Shown one piece after another: positions 17,324 to 26,730 of a stretch of DNA of 64,000 nt. Source of the DNA: Porticoccus sp950063125 (GTDB lineage Bacteria; Pseudomonadota; Gammaproteobacteria; Pseudomonadales; Porticoccaceae); NCBI RefSeq assembly GCF_963973895.1, contig NZ_CAXBBF010000002.1, one strand, 5' to 3'. Numbering within the stretch: the stretch's first letter is position 1; each line of letters opens with the position of its first letter. Below the pieces are notes generated by a model, which was not told the DNA's origin, made no database searches, and saw only the letters and a program-made list of their open reading frames with translations. The position numbers were made by a program, and so were the translations under genes.

Positions 17324-17620
17324 TTAGCCTTGGCCACCACACTTGCCTTCACCGCACTTCCCTTCTTTATCGCCTTTATCGCCCTCACCACATTTACCTT
17401 CACCGCATTTACCTTCTTTATCTCCCTTTTCACCTTCACCGCATTTCCCTTCACCACATTTGCCTTCGCCATGGTTACCGGCCAACTTATAGCCTGCACC
17501 CAGCTCAGTGGCCTGAAAGGGATTCTCGGTGGCAGATGCCATTGGGGAAATGGCAACAGACGCCATAAATGCGGCGCCAACTGCCGCTGCCAGTGGATTC
17601 AAGTTACGCTTGCTCATCAT
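17324..17620 (-). CDS. hvfA: HvfA-like EGKCG-repeat precursor peptide (copper-binding RiPP)
   Basis: 98 residues from the first ATG; a second ATG three bases on is equally possible, and GGAG lies just upstream of both. Signal peptide about 1-30 (ends ASA). A short conserved stretch NPFQATELGAGYKLAG precedes a low-complexity tail of Gly, Glu, Lys and Cys. The tail has six EGKCG motifs in three pairs separated by GEKGDK/GDKGDK spacers. In the Hvf system these cysteines are oxidised by HvfB/HvfC and bind copper after export. The promoter should lie in 17621-17751. Repeated DNA in this gene makes small expansions or deletions of motif pairs likely. Confidence 0.9.
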   Translation of the reverse strand: MMSKRNLNPLAAAVGAAFMASVAISPMASATENPFQATELGAGYKLAGNHGEGKCGEGKCGEGEKGDKEGKCGEGKCGEGDKGDKEGKCGEGKCGGQG

Positions 17621-17751
17621 TAATCTCCATTTAGGTTAGTTGGCCGAAAGAATACGACCGTAAACGAAAGGCTCTAAAGTCAGACTGAACGTCACAGAAT
17701 AAGTTTCCCGATCCATTTTTAATACAGGATTATTCAAAAAACCACACTAAA

Positions 17752-20700
17752 TCAGGTTCCTGCCAACATTGGCTCCAACTCGAACCAGTGGGCAGTTATC
17801 CGTTTCTCTGAAACAGGCATACGCGTACCCAGTTGCTGAGCAAATAGTGAAACACGGTATTCCTGCAACATAAAGTAGTGCTGCCACACCTCCTCGCGAA
17901 CGTCGCTGGCGAGATCGTCCCATTTACTGAAGCAGGGATACAGACGATTTTCCAGTTTTACAAGCTGTTGCACAGACTGTCGGTCTTTCTCCGGCTGGCC
18001 CGGCAGTTTTTCCAGTCGAGCCAGGATTGCCTTTAAATAACGCGGGTAGTGCTGCAACCACTCCGTGGGCACATCCAGCAAAAAATCGTCGCAGAACAGA
18101 CCGTCAACCTGCCGATTGATATCTGTTGCGGCATGTAATGCAACGAGGCCAAGTTTTTTGATGGCTCGATAAATATCAGCCCGCAAAGGTAAGCAACTGA
18201 GTAACAGTTGCTCGAGCTGCAGGGCGGCACCGGCAATCTCCGCCCTGCCCTCCAGAAGTTGCTGCTCAAAGGCTTGACGGTTTCGCGGTACAGCGTTGCC
18301 CTCGATCAACGAACGGTAATAGGCTGCGTCTATCAGCGAGCCGAGCAGCTGCTCTCGACTCAGGAAATGGGCGGCTTTCAACGACAAATCACAGCCCTTC
18401 AGCAAGGTTTTTCGCAGGTATTTCACCCCCTGCGGATAGCTCAACTGATAGAGCTTCAGCAACCCCCTGACCGTTTCATTGGCGGCTCTTGCCGGATTAT
18501 CCAGTAACTTCAAATCCACCCAGTTTCCGTCACAAACCAGCGCCGGATAGGTGCGAATAGCCAACCCCTGCTGCCGGACAGTGAACACCTCCGGCAACTC
18601 ATCAAATGTCCAACCGGAAAGGTCTTTTTTCTCGATGCTGTCGACTGAGGATTCATTGATCGTTTGGGAGACCCGCCCCCGGTAGGTCGCTTTGAGTTCG
18701 TTCAGATTCCGACCCATCGCCAACAGCTCGCCCTGCTCATCGGTCAGGCGGATATTAATGGAATAAATGGGCTCCAGCTCAACCTGCTGCCACTGCCCAT
18801 CGGCAACTGTCACACCGGAGAGCCTTTTCAACTGATGTCCAAGGGACTCGGCAAGAGGTAAATCATCCGCCTTCAGGCCCGCCAGCGCCTTGTCCACAAA
18901 ACCGGGAACCGGCACGAAATGACGACGCAGTGATTTCGGCAACCCCTTGATTAAAGCAATACACTTATCCCTCAGCATACCCGGCACCAACCACTCAAAA
19001 CGGTAGTTTGGCAACTGGTGGAGGATACTGACAGGAACCGTCATACTCACCCCGTCTTCGGGATGCCCCGGCTCGAAATGGTAACTCAGTGGATAGGCTG
19101 TGCCCTGCCACTCCAGATGATCCGGGTATTGGGTCTCAAGGTCTTCATCAAGCTCCCGCTGGATCAATAGGGACTCGTCCATCCACAACAGCTTGGGGTC
19201 CTTTTTTTCTGCCTCGGTGCGCCATTTTTCAAAGCCTTTCAGATTAACAATATGGAGGGGCAAGCGCTCCTGATAAAACTGGTACATCACCTCATCATCC
19301 ACCAGCACATCGCGACGACGGATTCGCGATTCCATATCCTCGAGATTTTCCTGCATTGCTTGATTGTGGTCGAAAAATGCACCCTTACCCCGATACTCGC
19401 CCTCCACCAGTGCGGCACGAATGAAGATGTCGCGACACACGGATGGATCAATCGCACTGTAGTTACAGGGTTTTCTCGTGAGAATCGGCAGTCCATACAA
19501 CGTCTGTTGCTCAAAAGCCATCACCTGCCCTCGCCGGGCACTGTAATGAGGTTCGCTATAACTTTTCTTGACCAGATGTGCCGCCAGCTCCTGCAGCCAT
19601 TCAGGTTCAATCGCGGCGTTGACATGACTGTACAGTTTTGACGTCTCAATAATTTCTGCTGCCATTAGCCACTTGGGCGGTTTTTTAAACAGTCCAGAGG
19701 CGGGAAAAACATGGAACTTGCGATTGCGCGGGCCGAGAAATTCCCGTTCATCGTGGCGGAATCCCACTTGCCCCAGCAAACCGGTTAACAGGGCTCGGTG
19801 GATCGCCGGATAGTCCGCTGGATCACGGTTTTCGGGTAACTTCAGCTCACGACAATAACGGTGCAACTGGTGATGCAAATCCCGCCATTCCCTGATTCGC
19901 AGGGGCGATACAAACTGCTGTCGGCAATATCTGTCAAACGGGTTGCGGCCCAATGCCTGGCGCTGGTCTTCCATCGTATTCCAGAGGTTTAACAGCGCCG
20001 TGAAATCCGAGTGTTTATCCTGCCACTGGCGATGTTTTTCGTCGGCGGCCTGCTGCTTGTCGGCGGGCCGCTCCCGGGGATCCTGAACACTGAGTGCGGA
20101 GACGATAACCAGCAATTCACGCAGGGCGCCTTCTTTTCCGGCCGCAAGCAACATCCTGCCCAACCTCGGATCGGCCGGAATACGGGAGAGTTGCCGCCCT
20201 GTCTCGGTCAACTCGCCCTGCGGAGTAACTGCATGCAACTCCTGCAACAGACTGAAACCGTCGTTGATCAGCCGCTGGTCCGGGGCCTCGACAAACGGAA
20301 AGTCACGGATATCACCAATTTTCAACTGCAGCATTTGTAGAATCACTGAAGCCAGGTTGGTGCGGACAATTTCGGGATCGGTATAGGCCGGACGGTTATT
20401 GAAGTCCGCTTCGCTGTAGAGGCGAAAACAAACCCCTTCACTGACCCGGCCACAGCGCCCCTTGCGCTGGTTGGCACTGGCCTGAGAAACCGGTTCTATT
20501 GGCAGTCGTTGTACCTTGGTGCGATAACTGTAGCGACTGATTCTGGCCGTGCCCGGGTCAATCACATAACGGATGCCGGGCACTGTCAGGGAGGTTTCCG
20601 CCACATTGGTGGCCAGTACCACCCGTACACCCTTGTGGGGCAAAAATACCCGGCCCTGCTCCGCCAGACTCAAACGGGCATAGAGTGGCACCACCTCGAG

Positions 20701-21630
20701 GTGAGGCAGTTGCGCCTTGCGCAACAGATTGGCCGTTTCGCGAATCTCGCGCTCGCCGCTGAGGAACACCAGGATGTCACCCCGCTTTGGCAACGTCAGA
20801 ATCTCTTCTACCGTATCCAGCACCTGCAGCGACAGATCCCGGTCTTCCTCGGCGGGACGGTATTCAACGTCCACGGGATAGGTGCGGCCGGATACCTCAA
20901 TAATCGGTGCATCATCGAAGTGTTGCGAGAAGCGCTCTACATCGATGGTCGCAGAAGTGATAACCACTTTCAGGTCGGGGCGCTGGGGGAGAATATTTTT
21001 CAGATAGCCAAGCAGGAAGTCGATATTCAGGCTTCGTTCATGAGCCTCGTCGATAATCAGGGTATCGTAGCGGTGCAGCAGTCGGTCATTCTGAATATCG
21101 GCGAGCAGAATGCCGTCAGTCATCAGTTTAACCAGCGTGTTATCGCCGATCTGCTCACTGAAACGAACCTGATAACCGACCGTTTCGCCAAGTGGTTGCT
21201 GCAACTCCTCAGCGATACGGTTGGCCACCGTCCGGGCCGCAATGCGACGCGGCTGGGTATGGCCGATCATGCCGGCGACGCCGCGACCGAGCTCAAGACA
21301 GATTTTGGGTAACTGGGTGGTTTTACCGGAGCCGGTTTCCCCAGCCACAATCACCACCTGGTGATCGGCAATCGCCTTGCGAAGATCTTCCCGTCGCGCC
21401 GCAATGGGCAGGTCTTCCGGATATGTCAGAGACGGCACACTGGCCCGACGTGCTTGATAGCGTTGGCTGGATTTTTCCAGCCGCGCCAAAAAAGCCCTCA
21501 TTTCCCGGTCAAAAGGTTTGTCCTGCGCAGCCCGCCGGGCGATCTTGTCCAGTTGCCGGTTCAGCGACCCACGATCAGCCCCGAGGCACAGCGCAATTCT
21601 GTCCCGCCATTGTGAAACATCGTCCGTCAT
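17752..21630 (-). CDS. hrpA: ATP-dependent RNA helicase HrpA
   Basis: 1292 residues, the length of full HrpA (about 1300). DEAH helicase motifs: Walker A GETGSGKT at 97-104, QPRRIAART, DEAHERSLN, SAT, and the RCGR-type motif VI within QRKGRCGRVSEG. The winged-helix/HA2, OB-fold and long C-terminal DUF3418 region follow. HrpA processes structured mRNA and rescues stalled ribosomes in E. coli. It starts 21 bases after the end of the acyl-CoA ligase gene on the same strand. Confidence 0.96.
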   Translation of the reverse strand: MTDDVSQWRDRIALCLGADRGSLNRQLDKIARRAAQDKPFDREMRAFLARLEKSSQRYQARRASVPSLTYPEDLPIAARREDLRKAIADHQVVIVAGETGSGKTTQLPKICLELGRGVAGMIGHTQPRRIAARTVANRIAEELQQPLGETVGYQVRFSEQIGDNTLVKLMTDGILLADIQNDRLLHRYDTLIIDEAHERSLNIDFLLGYLKNILPQRPDLKVVITSATIDVERFSQHFDDAPIIEVSGRTYPVDVEYRPAEEDRDLSLQVLDTVEEILTLPKRGDILVFLSGEREIRETANLLRKAQLPHLEVVPLYARLSLAEQGRVFLPHKGVRVVLATNVAETSLTVPGIRYVIDPGTARISRYSYRTKVQRLPIEPVSQASANQRKGRCGRVSEGVCFRLYSEADFNNRPAYTDPEIVRTNLASVILQMLQLKIGDIRDFPFVEAPDQRLINDGFSLLQELHAVTPQGELTETGRQLSRIPADPRLGRMLLAAGKEGALRELLVIVSALSVQDPRERPADKQQAADEKHRQWQDKHSDFTALLNLWNTMEDQRQALGRNPFDRYCRQQFVSPLRIREWRDLHHQLHRYCRELKLPENRDPADYPAIHRALLTGLLGQVGFRHDEREFLGPRNRKFHVFPASGLFKKPPKWLMAAEIIETSKLYSHVNAAIEPEWLQELAAHLVKKSYSEPHYSARRGQVMAFEQQTLYGLPILTRKPCNYSAIDPSVCRDIFIRAALVEGEYRGKGAFFDHNQAMQENLEDMESRIRRRDVLVDDEVMYQFYQERLPLHIVNLKGFEKWRTEAEKKDPKLLWMDESLLIQRELDEDLETQYPDHLEWQGTAYPLSYHFEPGHPEDGVSMTVPVSILHQLPNYRFEWLVPGMLRDKCIALIKGLPKSLRRHFVPVPGFVDKALAGLKADDLPLAESLGHQLKRLSGVTVADGQWQQVELEPIYSINIRLTDEQGELLAMGRNLNELKATYRGRVSQTINESSVDSIEKKDLSGWTFDELPEVFTVRQQGLAIRTYPALVCDGNWVDLKLLDNPARAANETVRGLLKLYQLSYPQGVKYLRKTLLKGCDLSLKAAHFLSREQLLGSLIDAAYYRSLIEGNAVPRNRQAFEQQLLEGRAEIAGAALQLEQLLLSCLPLRADIYRAIKKLGLVALHAATDINRQVDGLFCDDFLLDVPTEWLQHYPRYLKAILARLEKLPGQPEKDRQSVQQLVKLENRLYPCFSKWDDLASDVREEVWQHYFMLQEYRVSLFAQQLGTRMPVSEKRITAHWFELEPMLAGT

Positions 21631-21651
21631 CGTTGCATTCGTGCCATCCGG

Positions 21652-23334
21652 TCAGCTGTCACGCAACTCTCGACGCAAAACCTTACCCACGTTGGAGAGC
21701 GGCAGCTCATCCCGAAACTCAATGTATTTTGGTAATTTATAGCGGGCCAGCTGTTTCGCACAGTAATCGTGCATATTGTCCGCCGTCAGCTTGGGGTTGG
21801 TACTAACCAGATACAGCTTGACCGCTTCACCCGAGTGTTCGTCTGGCACACCAACGACAGCGCAGTAACTGATGTCGGGGTGATGCGACACCACGTTTTC
21901 AATCTCATTGGGATAGACGTTAAAACCCGACACACTGATCATGTCTTTTTTGCGGTCGTGAATGCGGAGAAATCCATCACGATCCACTGATGCGATGTCA
22001 CCGGTTTTCAGCCAACCGTCGTCAGTAATGGTTTTGGCGGTCTCTTCAGGGAAATCCAGATAGCCGGACATCACCTGCGGACCCCGCACCCAGAGTTCGC
22101 CGTGTTCATCAACACTTAATGCCTTTCCCTCGTCATCGACAATTCGTAACTCTGTCTCAGGAACGGCAATACCTACAGAGCCGGCCTTGCCTGAACCCCG
22201 TGGAGAAAATGACACGATCGGCGAAGCCTCGGTTAGCCCATAGGCTTCGCTGATCTCGCAGCCTGTCTTGTCCTGCCAGGCTTTGCCGGTGCCACTGGCC
22301 AGAGCGGAACCGCCTGACAGGGTAATTTTCAGGCCGGAAAAATCGATGCGGGTAAAATCGGGGTGTTTGAGCAAGGCCACAAACAGGGTGTTCAACCCGG
22401 AAAACAGCGTGGCGGGCCAGCGCCTCAGCAGCTTGACAAACCCCTTGATATCTCTCGGATTTGGCACCAACAGGGAGTGGGCCCCGATATACACACCCGT
22501 GGTTACTGAAAGCGCGAAGGCATAGATATGATAGAGCGGCAATGGTGAAACAATCCGCTCCTTACCCCGCTCCAGACCCGACATCTCAAGCAAAGCCCAA
22601 GCCTGGCGAGTGACATTGACCATATTGCCATGACTGATGATGGCGGGCTTGGAAACACCGGTTGTTCCGCCGGTGTATTGTAACAGCGCCATATCATCCA
22701 GTTTCAGCTCAACGGGTTGATATCCGGTATCGGACGCCTCCGCAAATACCTGCTGCAAAGGGATTGCACGGCCGGGTTTCACCGCTTTACCCATCAGTTT
22801 AAGCACCACGCTCATCAGCCGACGTTTAAAGGGTGGATGAAGATCGAAAGGGCTGGTGACAAACACGGTTTCCACCGGTGTCTGATCGCGTACAGCTTCC
22901 ACGATACCCAGGAAACGGTCAAACACCACCACGGCCTTCACCCCGGCGTGATTGAGTTGATAGTCGAGCTCCACCTCGGTATACATTGGGTTGATATTCA
23001 CCACCACCAATCCGGCTTTAAAAGCACCGTAGGCCACCACCAGGTACTGGATCAGGCTGGGCATCTGAATGGCCAGACGGTCACCGGGCCTTAGCTGGGT
23101 GTGTTGCTGCAAATACGCGGCAAACCGGGTAGAAAGGGTATCCAGCTCAGCAAAGCTTAACGTGCCACCCAGAGACGTTGCTGCCGGGTTATCCGGAAAG
23201 TGCGATACCGCATCCTCCAGCACATCCAGCAGTGACTGAAAATCACAGGGCGGCAACTCTGCGGGTAATCCAAAGTGTTCCCACGATTTTCGTACTGCTT
23301 CGTTCACATCCATTGGCTGCTGATTCTCAGACAT
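21652..23334 (-). CDS. Long-chain fatty acid-CoA ligase (FadD-type AMP-binding)
   Basis: 560 residues, adenylate-forming family. The P-loop YTGGTTGVSKPA, the SEAYGLTEASP motif, GWLKTGD and the C-terminal catalytic-lysine region (LPKYIEFRDELPLSNVGKVLRREL) are all present. It activates fatty acids to acyl-CoA at the inner membrane, feeding beta-oxidation or lipid remodelling. RBS GGGGGG lies six bases before the ATG. The FadD assignment rests on length and the linker motif SGFNVYPNEIE; chain-length preference is not readable. Confidence 0.9.
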   Translation of the reverse strand: MSENQQPMDVNEAVRKSWEHFGLPAELPPCDFQSLLDVLEDAVSHFPDNPAATSLGGTLSFAELDTLSTRFAAYLQQHTQLRPGDRLAIQMPSLIQYLVVAYGAFKAGLVVVNINPMYTEVELDYQLNHAGVKAVVVFDRFLGIVEAVRDQTPVETVFVTSPFDLHPPFKRRLMSVVLKLMGKAVKPGRAIPLQQVFAEASDTGYQPVELKLDDMALLQYTGGTTGVSKPAIISHGNMVNVTRQAWALLEMSGLERGKERIVSPLPLYHIYAFALSVTTGVYIGAHSLLVPNPRDIKGFVKLLRRWPATLFSGLNTLFVALLKHPDFTRIDFSGLKITLSGGSALASGTGKAWQDKTGCEISEAYGLTEASPIVSFSPRGSGKAGSVGIAVPETELRIVDDEGKALSVDEHGELWVRGPQVMSGYLDFPEETAKTITDDGWLKTGDIASVDRDGFLRIHDRKKDMISVSGFNVYPNEIENVVSHHPDISYCAVVGVPDEHSGEAVKLYLVSTNPKLTADNMHDYCAKQLARYKLPKYIEFRDELPLSNVGKVLRRELRDS

Positions 23335-23544
23335 TGCTCACCCCCCGGTGATTTTTATGTTTTTTACCGCACGGGTCATTCTGCAATGGTTTTAGCCCGA
23401 TAACCAATGCTAACCAAATGGCTGGCGGACGTACAACAGAACTTGTGGCGGTTTGCTGATCATCACTGAATTAATTGCCACAAACACGACAAACGACGTC
23501 CGCCAATGCGGCTTAAAGACCACAAATCCGTCATAATGCCGACC

Positions 23545-25446
23545 ATGATCATTATGGAAAACATTACCCTGCAGCGGGGCACCAAACGGCTACTGGAAAA
23601 AACCAGCGCGACCATCCACCCGGGTCGGAAAATAGCGTTGATTGGCGCCAATGGCGCTGGTAAATCGAGCCTTTTCAGCCTGCTTCTGGGGGAGTTAACG
23701 GTGGAGGAAGGCACTCTACAAATCCCCGGCCAATGGCGCATGGCCCATATGGCACAGGAGGTTCAGACAACCGATCGAGTTGCGCTGGACTTTGTCATTG
23801 ATGGTGACCAGACCCTGCGCAAGCTGGAGGCAGACATCGCCCGGGCCGAAACCGATCAGGCCAACGACCGGCTGGCCAAACTGCATCAGGCACTGGACGA
23901 GATCGATGGTTATACCGCCCCACTGAGGGCAGAACAGCTACTGGAGGGACTGGGCTTTTCTGCGGTGGAAAGAGCTTCCCCGGTGAGCAGCTTTTCAGGT
24001 GGCTGGCGGATTCGCCTGAATCTGGCCAGAGCATTGATGTGCCCATCCGATTTTCTAATGCTCGACGAACCTACCAACCACCTGGATATGGATACGACTC
24101 TCTGGCTCGAGCGATGGCTGCAGAATTACCCAGGCACCGTTCTGCTGATATCCCACGACCGGGATTTTATCGACAACGTCTGCGAGGAAATTTTTCATAT
24201 CGAACACGCCAGCCTGCTCAGCTACCGCGGTAACTACTCAGCATTTGAGCGCCAGCGCAGTGAGCGACTCACCCAACAACAGGCAGTTTATGAAAAACAG
24301 CAGCGTCGTATCGGAGAAATCAACCGTTTCGTCGCGCGCTTCAGGGCTCAGGCCACCAAGGCCCGACAGGCCCAGAGTCGCCTGAAGGAGCTAGAGCGAA
24401 TGGCGACCGTCGCTCCCGCGCATATTGATTCACCGTTCGACTTTGAATTTTTCCCACCGGGGCGTATCAGCGATCCGCTGCTATCGCTCAGTAAAAGTGT
24501 GGTGGGTTATCCCGACCAGCCCATACTCAGCGAAGTCGGCCTGACATTGCATCCGGGCAGTCGAATCGCACTGCTCGGCGCCAACGGCGCCGGTAAATCG
24601 ACGCTGATAAAAACCCTCGCCGGTGATTTACCGGCCCTCGGTGGCGAGCGCGTTGCAGGGGAGCACCTCTCCATCGGCTATTTCACCCAACACCAACTCG
24701 ATGCTCTCGATATGTCCGCCAGCCCCCTGCTGCATTTACAGCGACTGACACCGACCGCCACAGAACAGAACATGCGCAACTTTCTCGGTCGCTTTGATTT
24801 TCATGGCGATATGGCACTGGATGTGATCGAGCATTTCTCAGGTGGCGAAAAGGCGCGACTGGCGCTGGCGATCATTGTCTGGCTAAAACCCAACCTGCTG
24901 TTGCTCGACGAACCCACCAACCACCTGGATCTTGAAATGCGCCATGCGCTGACCATGGCGCTACAGGACTTTGCCGGCGCCGTGGTATTGATCTCCCACG
25001 ATCGGCATTTGATCCGTAATACCGTTGACGAGTTATTGCTGGTAAACGATGGCAAAGTGGCACCTTTTGAAGGCGATCTCGACAGCTACACCCACTGGCT
25101 GCTGTCACGTTTCCGCGACAAGGGCGGAGAAACATCTCCCGGGCCCGGGCCTGCTATACAGCGAAAACAGCAACGGCGTGAAGGGGCTGAAATCCGGCAA
25201 CAGCTGCGCCCGCTCAAGAAGGCCCTGAGAGAAGCAGAAGTTCGCATGAACAAGCTGGATGTGGCTGTCAGTGATATTGATAATCGTCTTGCCGACCCGG
25301 CAATTTATCAACCCGAGCAAAAAGAGGCGCTGCAGTCGCTGCTGCTTGAACAGAATCAGTTCAAACAGCAGCGAGAGACGGTGGAGATTCAATGGCTGGA
25401 ACTGGCCGAGCAGCTGGAAGCGCTTGAAGCAGCCCTGACTCTCTAA
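23545..25446 (+). CDS. yheS: ABC-F family ATPase, YheS type
   Basis: I place the start at 23545 (633 residues, beginning MIIMENITLQRG), which aligns with the E. coli YheS N-terminus; the frame extends back to 23506. Two soluble ABC domains have Walker A GANGAGKS and signatures FSGGWR and FSGGEKAR, joined by the ABC-F interdomain linker rich in Arg, Gln and Lys (about 235-295). A charged coiled-coil C-terminus follows. ABC-F proteins bind the ribosomal E site and act on stalled translation; there are no membrane helices. It converges with a small membrane-protein gene, with four bases between stops. Confidence 0.92.
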   Translation: MIIMENITLQRGTKRLLEKTSATIHPGRKIALIGANGAGKSSLFSLLLGELTVEEGTLQIPGQWRMAHMAQEVQTTDRVALDFVIDGDQTLRKLEADIARAETDQANDRLAKLHQALDEIDGYTAPLRAEQLLEGLGFSAVERASPVSSFSGGWRIRLNLARALMCPSDFLMLDEPTNHLDMDTTLWLERWLQNYPGTVLLISHDRDFIDNVCEEIFHIEHASLLSYRGNYSAFERQRSERLTQQQAVYEKQQRRIGEINRFVARFRAQATKARQAQSRLKELERMATVAPAHIDSPFDFEFFPPGRISDPLLSLSKSVVGYPDQPILSEVGLTLHPGSRIALLGANGAGKSTLIKTLAGDLPALGGERVAGEHLSIGYFTQHQLDALDMSASPLLHLQRLTPTATEQNMRNFLGRFDFHGDMALDVIEHFSGGEKARLALAIIVWLKPNLLLLDEPTNHLDLEMRHALTMALQDFAGAVVLISHDRHLIRNTVDELLLVNDGKVAPFEGDLDSYTHWLLSRFRDKGGETSPGPGPAIQRKQQRREGAEIRQQLRPLKKALREAEVRMNKLDVAVSDIDNRLADPAIYQPEQKEALQSLLLEQNQFKQQRETVEIQWLELAEQLEALEAALTL

Positions 25447-25450
25447 CTCT

Positions 25451-25822
25451 CTAGGAATTCACTTCATGATCTGCAGTTTTAGAGGATCGAACTAGCTGAC
25501 CGGCAATCAGCTGTCCGCCAGTATAAACCAGCAATGCTGTAAAAAAGCATACGAAGATGGGCAACGCTCCACGCAAATAACCCTGATCCGAAGCACTGGT
25601 TAGCCCCTCATACAAGCTGACAAACCAAGCCGGGGCAAGATAGTGGAGGTCGGGGTAGGCATTGATTGGTACCAGTAGAGTGGCACTGATCAACAGCAGT
25701 AGCACATTGCGAAAATGTCTACCGGGTAACAGATCGCGAAAACGCCACAAAAAAAGCAACACCAGCCCGCTACCGACATAATAGGCGACCAACCCCCAAA
25801 GATAGTTTTCATCTGAATACAT
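25451..25822 (-). CDS. Small integral membrane protein, unknown function
   Basis: 123 residues with three predicted membrane helices (about 10-25, 39-55 and 85-108). The start is strongly supported by AAGGAG eight bases upstream. A polar loop with PDLHYLAPAW precedes the last helix. I do not recognise the family with certainty; similar proteins occur next to housekeeping genes in marine gammaproteobacteria. It lies tail-to-tail with yheS. Confidence 0.75.
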   Translation of the reverse strand: MYSDENYLWGLVAYYVGSGLVLLFLWRFRDLLPGRHFRNVLLLLISATLLVPINAYPDLHYLAPAWFVSLYEGLTSASDQGYLRGALPIFVCFFTALLVYTGGQLIAGQLVRSSKTADHEVNS

Positions 25823-25987
25823 AAATACGCTCCTTTCCCTTTGATACGTCCGTTATTCAATCCGTGATCAGCGAGTATAACCTAATGGCGATGATTGCTT
25901 GGGATGTTTTGATTCACCGGCTGAAGCCGGGGTCGCTACTAAAAACCAGTTGGCAGAAAATGTCAAAGAGAACTCAAACAAACCGGA

Positions 25988-26434
25988 TCAGCTGTTCACC
26001 CAGTGGATTACATGGTCCTCCATATCCTGCTCTGCCACTGAAAATTCTTCAACCACCCTGCCCCGGACCGAAATACCTGCCCGATGTACTGATTCAGGAT
26101 CACCGGAAACCAGCGGATGCCAGGCTTTCAATTGACGACCGGCAGCCAGCAGGCGGTAGGCGCAGGTATCTGGCAACCAGTGAAATTGATCTATCTTTTC
26201 GGGTGACAGGGCCAGACAATCCGGCACTTTCGCCAGACGACGCCGGTAATCGACGCAACGGCAGCTGGTCTGGTCGAGCAGCTGACAGGCAACATCCGTA
26301 TAAAAGATATCGCCATTCTCCTCATCTTCAAGCTTGTGCAGACAACATCGAGCACAACCATCACAGAGCTGCTCCCATTCGTACCGACTCATCTCTGCCA
26401 GTGACTTTTCTTCCCAAAAAGGTTTTTCGCTCAA
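25988..26434 (-). CDS. ycgN: YcgN family cysteine-cluster protein
   Basis: 148 residues of the UPF0260/YcgN family. A TTG start at 26434 is supported by AAGGGT nine bases upstream. The cysteine pattern LCDGCARCCLHK, then CQLL, CRCVDY, CLAL and CAY, suggests a metal or Fe-S site. It is the third gene of rnd-ycgL-ycgN, a gene order also seen in Pseudomonas (from memory). The molecular role is not established. Confidence 0.88.
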   Translation of the reverse strand: MSEKPFWEEKSLAEMSRYEWEQLCDGCARCCLHKLEDEENGDIFYTDVACQLLDQTSCRCVDYRRRLAKVPDCLALSPEKIDQFHWLPDTCAYRLLAAGRQLKAWHPLVSGDPESVHRAGISVRGRVVEEFSVAEQDMEDHVIHWVNS

Positions 26435-26445
26435 TCACTTACCCT

Positions 26446-26730
26446 TTAAAGCTTGTCGTTTTTATTACGCAATTCCTGCATGTAAGCCTCGGGGCTCGGT
26501 GGCAACTGCAGGTAATAACCCTGCTCTCTGATCGCTTCGAGCACCTTGGCAATATCGGCTCTGGCCAGCTTTTTATCCAAAGACAACGCCAGAGTCATTG
26601 CCAGTTTGGGTTTGCCAAATCGCTGCAGCAACGGCTCGGGGATTCGATCCAGGTCCTCCTGATGATCGACATAGAGATACATGGCTTCGTTTTTCGAGCT
26701 GCGATAGATTTTGCAGATTTGTTTACTCAT
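26446..26730 (-). CDS. ycgL: YcgL domain-containing protein
   Basis: 94 residues. The start at ATG 26730 (MSKQICKIYRSSK) matches the family N-terminus; the frame runs further upstream inside rnd without homology. The KNEAMYLYVDHQEDLDRIPEPLL stretch is characteristic of the YcgL fold. It overlaps the end of rnd by eight bases, so translation is likely coupled. Function unknown. Confidence 0.9.
   Translation of the reverse strand: MSKQICKIYRSSKNEAMYLYVDHQEDLDRIPEPLLQRFGKPKLAMTLALSLDKKLARADIAKVLEAIREQGYYLQLPPSPEAYMQELRNKNDKL

Noticed and set aside
17330..17470. Periodic DNA that could be read as a CRISPR-like or microsatellite array.
   Set aside because: The periodicity is that of codons for EGKCG motifs. 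There are no spacers or flanking cas genes.
17302..17623. Thr/Phe/Leu-rich and His/Tyr-rich open frames on the plus strand over hvfA.
   Set aside because: These are antisense readings of the EGKCG repeats in hvfA and have no start signals.
25905..25940. Short palindrome CCGGCTGAAGCCGG near 25918 considered as a terminator.
   Set aside because: There is no T-run and it is upstream of the small membrane-protein gene rather than after a gene end. It may be a REP-like element, but a single copy is not enough to call.
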